This document shows, in pieces, positions 56,752 to 64,000 of a stretch of DNA of 64,000 nt (position 1 is the stretch's first letter; each line of letters begins with the position of its first letter). The translations under genes were made by a program, and so were the position numbers. The notes beneath the pieces are model-generated. The model made no database searches. It saw nothing but the letters and a program-made list of their open reading frames with translations, and had not been told where the DNA came from. The stretch is from Wallemia ichthyophaga EXF-994. Its lineage: Eukaryota > Basidiomycota > Wallemiomycetes > Wallemiales > Wallemiaceae. Location: the NCBI RefSeq assembly GCF_000400465.1, contig NW_008806296.1:50749-114748 (forward strand), written 5' to 3'.

Positions 56752-57100
56752 CCATTCATATATCATTTCATATCCTTTCGTCGCGTTTGTTGGGTAGTGC
56801 TTTGGGCAGGCTTCATGCTGTCATATTGAGTGGTTTTGTGTTTCATTTTTCAATATGACATATCTTAAGACACTCAAAAACTCAATAAAGCTCATCTGAA
56901 TTTAATTCGAAAGATATGAGCGTAGTCATTGTCTTGTCGGAAAAGCAGAGGCAATCATAAAGAACATTAGTGTGGAAACATAACTGAATAAACTCGATTG
57001 TTTTATTCTTATACGAATTTCATTCGCTTCCTCTCCAGCTACAAAAATTAGCCTGCATCAGGTTAACTTCTACCAGAGTTAATTCCTTATATCGCTCTGG
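56752..57100. other. Intergenic stretch with hairpin-forming sequence but no recognised gene
   Basis: Most of the region is A/T-rich with no coding sense. Near 57043-57100, the minus strand can form CCAGAG/CTCTGG, TTAAC/GTTAA and CCTG/CAGG hairpins. It lies just beyond the terminator of the tRNA gene. No function is assigned. Confidence 0.4.
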
Positions 57101-57115
57101 AAAAAAGGACAAAAA
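57101..57115 (-). terminator. Probable RNA polymerase III terminator (T5 and T6 runs)
   Basis: On the minus strand, T5 (57111-57115) and then T6 (57101-57106) follow the 5' half of the permuted tRNA by 11 nt. Runs of four or more T on the coding strand end Pol III transcription, so the primary transcript would end here. Confidence 0.7.
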
Positions 57116-57126
57116 CAAATGACACT

Positions 57127-57204
57127 TTACTAGTGATGCGCTACTACCACTGAGCTATATCTGCTGGTTTGCAGATACCAGGGATCGAACCTGGGACCTC
57201 ATCA
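57127..57204 (-). tRNA. Circularly permuted tRNA-Thr(AGU) gene: 3' half upstream of 5' half
   Basis: Reading the minus strand, the 3' half (57204-57171, 34 nt) comes first: anticodon-stem strand TGATG, variable AGGTC, T arm CCAGG-TTCGATC-CCTGG, and acceptor strand TATCTGC. After a 6-nt linker (57170-57165, AAACCA) comes the 5' half (57164-57127, 38 nt): acceptor GCAGATA, TA, a D arm with GCTCAGTGGTAGTAGC, then CATCA and the loop CTAGTAA. Rejoined, the halves make a 72-nt cloverleaf with a 7-bp acceptor stem, a 5-bp anticodon stem (CATCA/TGATG) and anticodon AGT, that is Thr. G1-C72 and C2-G71 fit Thr tRNAs. The break is after position 38 of the loop, close to the canonical tRNA intron site. 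The D stem has one mismatch. A remnant of a tandem tRNA array is the alternative. Confidence 0.85.
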
Positions 57205-57230
57205 TAACAAGTAATCATTCGAATTGAAGA

Positions 57231-57245
57231 ACCGTTATACTACGA
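57231..57245 (-). promoter_or_regulatory. A-box-like element in the leader of the permuted tRNA
   Basis: On the minus strand TCGTAGTATAACGGT matches the Pol III A-box pattern (compare TAGTATAGTGG of tRNA-His and tRNA-Asp). It lies about 45 nt upstream of the B box (GGTTCGATCC, 57182-57191), a normal A-to-B spacing. The cloverleaf's own A box (TAGCTCAGTGG) is downstream of the B box in this gene and could not serve in the usual order. Confidence 0.6.
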
Positions 57246-57464
57246 CTTCTCTGAAAATCACTTATTAATGCCAAAACAATATCTGCCAATAATAATAATT
57301 TAAAATTACCTCAAACCCACTTTGATCCGTCCAATTCATATAAAAGTAGAATAGCAAGAGCTGCTGTTATATGGGAAAAATCTAAATCTTTAGAAATCAG
57401 AATTAAATATTCTTAAGAAATTTGCTGATGGAGGTTCGATCTCCTGTTATCGAGTGCCGCCAGG
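57246..57464. other. Divergent upstream region between permuted tRNA and RLP24
   Basis: The RLP24 side has a TATA-like catataaaag near 57337-57346. I see no further gene. Confidence 0.4.
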
Positions 57465-58193
57465 ATGGTGAGTATAGTGGAGCGGGTTCAGGACGACAGC
57501 TAACACCAGCTAGCGTATTGATCATTGTTACTTCTGTTCTGGAAACGTATACCCAGGTCATGGTGAGTTTTGACGACGGAAAGAAGAAGGCTCTAACCAT
57601 AGCGACAGGAACTGCATTCGTGCGCAACGACAGCAAATACTTTAGATTCTGTTCATCAAAGTAAGTTCATTTTTCTACCTCACCAGCCCACCACTAACGA
57701 GCGAGCAGATGCCATAAGAACTTCAAGATGAAGCGTAACCCACGTAAGCTCAGATGGACCAAGGCGTTCCGTAAGGCTGCTGGCAAAGAGATGACGATTG
57801 TGGGTGTCGATCTATGGCTACGACTCACCGTCTAATCACTCACCGCAGGACTCTACACTCGAATTTGAGAAGCGTAGACACGTTCCAGTCAGATACAACA
57901 GAACATTGGTCGCAACCACGCTTAAGGCAATGAAGAGAGTTGGAGAGATTCGCAAGCGTCGTGAAGTTGCATTTTGGAAAAACAGAATGGCAGCCAACTC
58001 GCAAAGGCGCAAGCTGGCAGACAAGAAGGAAGTATCTAAATCTATTAATCTTCTCCCTGGTATCAAAGCAAGCACCAAAGCAGCCGCATCTGCTCAAACA
58101 GCAAAGCAAAAAGTCAAAGTACCAAAGAACAAGTCTTCAAATCTTGCTTCTGCAGGTGGTTCCGGACAAAAGATGACTATGGATATGGACTAA
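57465..58193 (+). CDS. RLP24: Ribosome biogenesis protein Rlp24
   Basis: Exons 57465-57467 (ATG alone), 57514-57562, 57609-57660, 57709-57799 and 57849-58193 give 179 residues. Joined, it reads [58 protein letters not shown], then the Rlp24-specific [15 protein letters not shown] and a basic tail. Four cysteines (C6, C9, C32, C36) make the zinc ribbon shared with eL24. MRIDxC and [16 protein letters not shown] point to Rlp24 rather than eL24. Rlp24 holds the eL24 site on pre-60S particles, recruits Drg1 (Afg2), and is exchanged in the cytoplasm. Nearly the whole N-terminal domain is spread over four short exons. Confidence 0.95.
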
Positions 58194-58310
58194 GCTTTGA
58201 GCGGAAGTTTACTCCACTCTTCCTTTAAGAATCTACTTCAGCCGGTACACAAAAGCTAATCTTTAATTTAACTATGCATCTTGTACAAATATCTTGAATT
58301 AGACAACTTT

Positions 58311-61209
58311 CTAGTCGTAATTCGTATACTCATTCTTGGACGCTATTCTCGCAAGTTGGTTACGTTCGCTTTTAAACAGCGCCATAAGATTCTTTACTTG
58401 AGTGATAATCTCATTTGCCTCTCTAACGCTCTCAGCTTCGAATTCATACCGCTTGACGTGATTTCCACCACGCCAGAAATCCAACTTAAAGTGATGCTCG
58501 CCCTTCTTGACTTGCTTGCATGCTTTAATGTTAGCTGCGTGATACGAGCGTGTCTTTGTACTTGAATCGATCAGCGCGGCCTTCTGTTCATGAGGCATGA
58601 GATGTATCCAGTCACCATCGATAGCGAGTGTACGCTCATGTTTACCGACCAATCCCAATATACGCCTATTAACAGTATACTTCCGATAAGCTGATGTGTA
58701 ATCGAGAGATGGACTTGTGCCCTGGCGCGACCCGATATTACTTTTATGATCCTTGCTCAGGCGCTTGAATATCGACGCGTTGGGGTTTGTACTCCTCGCC
58801 ATTTCCATACGTCTGTCCAGACGCAAATCAGCATCAATGTGTGAGCGCTTGATCAGCATCAGTGAGGAGACACCCTCTAGTGAAGCAACTGTTCTATCTA
58901 ACGGTATAACTAGTGCTGCAGACTTGACCAGCAATGCCCAGCTATTTGGATTCTTGAGATTCTTCTTGGTACACACCTACACAAGTTAAGAAAGCGTAAG
59001 CATCGACACACAGTGACTCACCATTTCTAGAACGTCCTGCAGGTACATATCGCTCGGAACACTAACAGTGGTCGTGTAGCTTACATCAGCTGTTGGATGT
59101 ACCTCTATTCGCAGGTATACGCTAGGGGCGAGCGAGCTACTAACACCAGCAGTTGCACTTCTAGACAATGTAGGAGTAGCAACCTGGTTGCTGTGTTCGA
59201 TCGCACCCTCGAGTGATGTTGACGAGGTAGTGTTGACATTGCCCGGTGCCAGCATTGGGTTGCCGTTTGAGGTCTTAGTGTTATTGCTGTTGTTGTTAGT
59301 ACTGTTGTTATTTATGCTGTTGCTATTTGCGGTGCTTGTGAATGGATCAACCGTTATGCGTGATTGGCGACGTTGGACTTTCGATACCGCAAGCTGATTC
59401 GAGCGTACTTTGATAGTGTGTCAGATAAATCACAAATTCATTAAAGGGCCCACCTTGTGGCACTGTAGCTTCGCAAATAGCAAGTTCATCGAAAGAGAAT
59501 TTGGACACCGGCCTAAATCTATCGAGGGCTGAGAGCGATCAGAAAGTGAATTTCACACAAAGACAATCACAAACCAGGGAAGTCCTCATCGACCTCGCCA
59601 TCTTCCTCAACAATTCTCAGATTCCATCCTTCAGGGGACCACCTGACATTATCGGTAGAGCTACCCAACATGCCCTTGATATCCTTCTCCCTCTGCTCGA
59701 CAAACAGGTACAAACCAAAACCAATGACCTCTTCACATGTGGCATCCTTGCGTATTTGCATACGTAGGGGCTCTTTAGGTCTTGATGAGTGAGGAAAGTA
59801 CAAGCTGAGATTGACAGATGAACCAATCTCGCTCGCGTCCATCGCAGCATATAGCCTCCTGAATGGGTTTTCCGAGGTCGATTTACCAATCTGCGATGCT
59901 TTTTGAGCCTCAGACTTGGTCTGTATGAGCTTGGTGAGCGCTGAGGTGCCTTGCTGAGGTGGTAGATGCGGACGTTTTTTGAGAAGATTGTCCTTGTTCA
60001 GATCTTTCTCCTTCTCTTTGTCCATCTTTTGAACTATCTTTGGATCTACCTTTCTGTCGTCAATATCGCGAGCGGCGCTAGTGGACACTGAAGCTGATCT
60101 GAACCTGTTTACGACAGCGCTCTGTGGACTTTGGCTGGGGTCATTTGTAGCAGCTGGTGCAAGCTGGGTTTCCTGGTTGATCTCTTCAACTGCACTTAAG
60201 CTATTACCTCTAGTCATTGTAATCGGTCTCTTTGAGTCAAGTAGTCTGGTGGTATTGTTGTAAACAGCAAGAGCGAGAGGACTGTGAGGAGGTGCTGCGA
60301 CTGGTAATGGTGGACTTGTTGTGTAGACCTTGCCAGTATGTTCATCGGGTATCTTGGGAGTTATACGTGGCATTTGTTGCTGTCTAAAATCATCCTCGTC
60401 GTCTGCATCAGCAGTCGAAGTGCTCGCGCCTCTTGGCCTAGTCTCTAAAGCAGAGTGGGTATTTCTAACGTTTACTGGCGGTATATTGTCATTAATAGAT
60501 AAAGTTTGATTGATTGAATTGGGTAGTTGAGAGTTAATTTGAGAATTGACCTGAAATGAAGCAGAAGAAGGTGAAGTAGCATTCCTCATCAATTGAGAAT
60601 CGTAGTCAACGACGTAATCGTCGTCATCCTCATCAGATTGTATTGTGTGTATGTTATCTGTATCAGAGTCATTTTCCTCTCTATGGACAACGACAGAAGG
60701 GGGTTCATCATGACTAGAATCTACGTCACTCTTTTGAGGGTTAAGAGTCTGTTGAAGTTGATCACGTTGATCATTAACTGGTATACGTCGCCTTCTATTG
60801 ACGTTGTTCACATCCTGTGACTTTCTAGCGTTCGTACGCATACTCAAAGCCAATGAGCGACCAGGACCAACGATAGTCTGCGTATATTTCAAGCTAGAAC
60901 CTCTGGTTTGTGGTAAATCATCCGCTTTAAGAAGATCAGCAGAAGATTTCGAAGATTGATTTGGTGTAGAAGAATAATTAAAAGTTGGGGAGTTTGGAGT
61001 ATTTTCAATCTCAGGCCATTTTTCAATATCTGTCAGTCCAGCTGCGTTTACGTAAGGATTTCTCGTCGATTTTGCTAATTTAAGTGGCGTAGATGAAACG
61101 TGACGTAAAAATGATAACCGTAGTAGTTGCATATGATAGCTGTTATTGTTAATTGAACCAGTCTCTAAATTTTCACCAAAACTCACTCTGTATCTGTAAC
61201 CAAGCTCAT
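58311..61209 (-). CDS. AVO1: TORC2 subunit Sin1/Avo1
   Basis: Exons 61187-61209, 59575-61139, 59454-59528, 59022-59407 and 58311-58976 join to 904 residues beginning MSLVTDTDYHMQLLRLSFLR, the usual Sin1 start. A long disordered region is followed by the CRIM domain (about 405-545: GTSALTKLI, NPFRRLYAAMDAS, YFPHSSRPKEPLRMQIRKDA, and FPALDRFRPVSKFSFDELAI across an intron). A Ras-binding-like region comes next, then a C-terminal PH domain (last exon, with HMLK-like RRILGLVGKHERTLAIDGDW and HHFKLDFWRGG). CRIM presents AGC-kinase substrates to TORC2, and PH binds phosphoinositides. The five-exon structure is phase-consistent. Confidence 0.92.
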
Positions 61210-61313
61210 GATGGTAATTATTAAGACAAAAAAATCACAAAAATCACTCAATATTAAAATATCTTGGAATTTTACAGGCAATTGAATCCCTCTATTGCTC
61301 ATATCTATAAAAT

Positions 61314-62479
61314 TTATTGGTGGAAGATTGCTGAGCGTAAATCGCCCTCAAACAACTCTCTAATTTGATCCATATTATATCCGTTGGCTAATGCGAGTTC
61401 CAAGTATACCTTTGCTTGTGCTGCTTTCACGTATCCTGACTTGATGTATGATGCTGAAGATGCGTCTTCCATTGGTACAGATGCTCCGTAAATTGGCTTA
61501 GCAGAAACGACGACTGGTATTCCTTGATCAACCACCTCGTTGATTGCGTCTACTGCGAATGATGGGATTGATCCTTCACCCACTCCTTGAATTACTATTC
61601 CCTCTGAGCCTAATGATGCTGCAGCGGTGATGAGACCTGAATCAAAATCTTGTGAACCATAAATCATGTCAACCTTTGGAAGCGAGGTGGCGTTGTTCTT
61701 AAGTGTCTCATCAAGGTTGAAAGTCTTCTTGAACGTTGGCTGTGCTTGAGTGTAGTAGAAGTATGGCTCGTAGTTGAGGAATCCACCAATTTCTGCGTTC
61801 TTCTCATCGAAAGCGTCCATGTTGTTGCTTTGTAACTTTCTCAGCGAATATCAACTATTCTAAATATTAAGACTCACGCGTTCATCTTGCTAGTGTAGAA
61901 TGCTGATTGAATTCTGTCGTTCAAAACAACCATCGCGCCTCTGCCCTTGGCCTTTTCAGAACCAGCTAAAGTGATGGCTTCTAATAAGTTACCTTGACCG
62001 TCTGAGCTAACAGCAGTACCTGGTCTCATTGAAGCTGTAACGATAACTGGCTTGTTGCAGTTAATCAGAGAATCGAGAAGGAATGCTGTCTCTTCGACGG
62101 TATCGGTACCCTCAGTGATCACAACACCAGCTTGATCTGAATCAGGTGCGCAAAGGAGATCGTTGGTAAGCTTAGCAATGTCAACCATATCGCTAGAAAC
62201 AAATGCCTCAGAGGCTTTGTTGCTGTATTGGATAGCGGACACATTCGCACGAGTGTCTAGATCAGGGATCCTATCCATAACGGTTTTGATTGGAATAACG
62301 CCAGCTTCGTAGCCAGTGGTGTCGAATTCAGATCCAACACCTGCAATAGTGCCACCAGTTCCAATCACGGTAACATTTGGTACGTCAGTTTTTTCTTGAC
62401 GAGCTTCGACTGGTGCTGTTGCAGGTGCTGCTGCTGCAAGAGCTGCGGCGGTAAGGGTTGAAAGAGCTTCGAAACGCAT
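61314..62479 (-). CDS. Secreted L-asparaginase, type II
   Basis: Exons 61878-62479 and 61314-61827 encode 371 residues. The N-terminus MRFEALSTLTAAALAAAAPA is a signal peptide, with a possible dibasic-type cleavage near EARQEK. Catalytic motif 1 is VIGTGGTIAGVGS with Thr44, and motif 2 is TEGTDTVEET. The rest follows bacterial and yeast periplasmic asparaginases (NLLEAITLA, VVLNDRIQSAFYTSK, then GSIPSFAVDAINEVVDQGIP). The enzyme hydrolyses extracellular asparagine to aspartate and ammonium and is usually nitrogen-regulated in fungi, which may fit the long upstream region (62480 onwards). Fewer than 20 residues follow the last strand, so no GPI or wall anchor is seen. Confidence 0.95.
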
Positions 62480-64000
62480 GAAGATGGTTGTGGTTGTGGT
62501 TAAAGAAAGATCGCTTTCAAATTAGCTCAAAATCTAATCAAGAAGTGATCAAGATCAGTGCTCGCTTAGCAGCGGAACCGATATGTATGGAAGGACACCT
62601 GAGCATATGTACGGATACCAGCGGTAGCTAAAATATCCCGTGGATGCCGACCATTTTCACGCTCCTTCATTATACGCTTTGTTCGCCGCAAAATGAAACC
62701 TGCCTCACGCAAGCAATCTGTTGAGCCAAGCAAGAGCCAAGCAATTCATTAGATGTAGCCAAGGCAAAGACAAATATGTTTTAAATATACCAAGACGAAA
62801 CTACGATACAGCTCGCTTACATATTGCGAAAGACTAAAAGAGTTCCGATAAAAAGAATCCGATAAATCTCAGATATGAAGGAAATTGATCTAAATGGCGT
62901 AAAAATTGAAGTATTATATAATGATACGTGGATTCGTTCTCATTATCACATTTCGGAGTTGCTGGTGGTTGTAATTCATGTTGATCGACAGCGCAGTCTA
63001 GACTGTTTAGAGAAACATGACAATTTATTTTAAGTACATTCTTGAATGTCGAACTCGGCTTTAATATTCATTTTAATACATGAGACATTTCGGCTTCGGA
63101 GACTGACGTCCGCTAAGAGCACCGAATGAGAAAAGATGAGAATAAAAATAGCATTGTTGGATAGTTTCAGATTTCTGTGATGTACTCGTTAATTGTTTGA
63201 TTAAACTATTTTATTTGAATGACTGATTCTAAAGAGCCTCACTGTACCAATTGTCGAGGATCCATGTGATCAAAGATACGCTTCAGCTTTGCAAAAGAAA
63301 GTGGCGTGATGGGATTTCAGAAGCTAGAAGCATTCTGACTTATGAATTCAGGCGTGTAAGAGCATACTTTAAAGTTATTCTGTAGGCTACAAATTGTTAT
63401 TGATGTAAAATTGAGTTTGAGACATGATAATTTTATTATGCTTGCTATTTAGTTAAGTGCAGTCTGATTTTTGTATACAATTCATGCATTCGTTGTAAAA
63501 CTGCGTGACTTGGTGCATTCAACGATGTTCTCGTTTGGAGTTTTACTGTTTATCTAAACACAGGCAAAACATTAAAAAATACTACAGCCTGATTGGAAAC
63601 AAATTACTTCAAAACCACATTAGTTTTAATTTTATGAGAAGCGTGATAGCAAGATTTTTCTCATTTCATCATTGAGCTTAGGAAGAATTTGCTGCAGAAA
63701 TATTCTTCTTCCAGTAGTAGCAGAAATCATAATATGTAGTCAAAAGTGTTACAATGAGTTATAATCTCCGCCTATCGATACTTCTTGTGCACTGGAAGCT
63801 GACAATTTTAGTGACTCAAATGAATGCGGTTCTTGGCATGTGGCCGTAAATTGAGAGGTAACTACGTGGAGCTACCGGAGGCGCGCGGGTGGGTGCTGAG
63901 ATGGTTTTTAAAGAACTCGTAGAGAGGCATCTACTCTCAAGAGAGCAGTGTAGAAGATAGATCGAAATCGTAATATATAGATGATGATGATGATGAAATA
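62480..64000. other. About 1.5 kb without recognised gene
   Basis: The stretch runs from the asparaginase start to the window end. It contains only short frames, A/T-rich sequence and a (gat)n microsatellite at 63980-63995. It is by far the longest gap in the window. It could hold a long regulatory region, a non-coding transcript or the 5' region of a gene beyond the edge. Confidence 0.5.
63980..63995 (+). repeat. (GAT)n microsatellite
   Basis: A perfect trinucleotide run of about five copies sits at the right edge of the window. Confidence 0.85.

Noticed and set aside
57035-57075. TPP-riboswitch-like AACCTGATGCAGGCTAAT on the minus strand
   Set aside because: The segment resembles the ACCTGATC...TAAT block of thiamine pyrophosphate riboswitches. 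However, the CTGAGA motif and the matching P5 strand are absent, and no thiamine gene lies downstream on that strand.
57171-57260. An ordinary tRNA using the leader A box and the same T arm
   Set aside because: The sequence before the leader A box (GAAGTCG) cannot pair with the sequence after the T arm (TATCTGC), and no anticodon stem forms. The permuted fold pairs far better.
57428-57444. B-box / T-arm-like GGAGGTTCGATCTCC on the plus strand near the RLP24 start
   Set aside because: The stem-loop looks like a T arm, but no A box, acceptor stem or anticodon arm fits around it in normal or permuted order. It lies in the RLP24 leader.
63040-63060. GTTCGACAT B-box-like sequence in the right-end gap
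   Set aside because: The last invariant C is missing, and no tRNA fold or A box is nearby.

Overview
The window is nuclear DNA of a fungus with a compact, intron-rich genome. Fungal markers are an alpha-aminoadipate reductase (Lys2), a Mub1-type MYND protein, a GPI-anchored Cys-rich wall protein and a Ste20/PAK kinase with PH and CRIB domains. Most introns are 43-77 nt, with GT-AG ends and CTAAC/CTAAT-like branch points, and many intergenic gaps are under 150 bp. I think a small-genome basidiomycete (Wallemia-like) is most likely, but that is inference. I recognise 39 protein-coding genes (one partial) and one tRNA gene. Exon coordinates were read by hand from splice signals, frame and family alignment from memory, so single borders may be off.

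Layout. 0-9 kb: end of the tRNA-thiolation gene CTU2, a GPI-anchored secreted protein, MED18, then on the minus strand an SH3 RasGEF, a Ras/Rap-like GTPase and a nitronate monooxygenase. 9-16 kb: a charged zinc-finger protein divergent from a Dhr2-like DEAH helicase, a bacterial-fold solute-binding-like protein, an Erg27-like reductase, TFIIA gamma and DPM2. 16-22 kb: an Iks1-like kinase, a degenerate EF-hand protein, a Jen1-like carboxylate transporter and mitoribosomal mL44. 22-30 kb: TSC1 (hamartin), mitoribosomal mL57, a PAK kinase and a WD40 protein. 30-42 kb: mitochondrial RNB exoribonuclease, Rcm1, an ataxin-2 homologue and LYS2. 42-53 kb: MUB1, an ICT1-type GGQ protein, an ABHD11-like hydrolase, ECO1, a small orphan, GIR2, a CaMKK-like kinase and RPL4. 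53-64 kb: a Bin3/MePCE methyltransferase divergent from PRP3, a very small three-exon metallothionein, a single-span membrane protein, the tRNA gene, RLP24, the TORC2 subunit SIN1/AVO1, a secreted asparaginase, and about 1.5 kb with no recognised gene.

The most exciting object is the tRNA gene at 57127-57204 (minus strand). Its 3' half lies upstream of its 5' half. A 6-nt linker separates two acceptor strands that pair perfectly, and the break falls at the canonical intron site in the anticodon loop. An A-box-like element sits in the leader and oligo-T runs follow. It reads as a circularly permuted tRNA-Thr(AGU) gene, a class known from red and green algae, nucleomorphs and an archaeon, and not, as far as I know, from fungi.

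Growth control recurs in the window: TSC1, SIN1/AVO1, a CaMKK-like AMPK kinase, and a Ras-type GTPase next to a RasGEF. So does ribosome and RNA biology: mL44 and mL57 flanking TSC1, RLP24, Rcm1, Dhr2, RPL4, PRP3 and Bin3. Whether this clustering matters is unknown.
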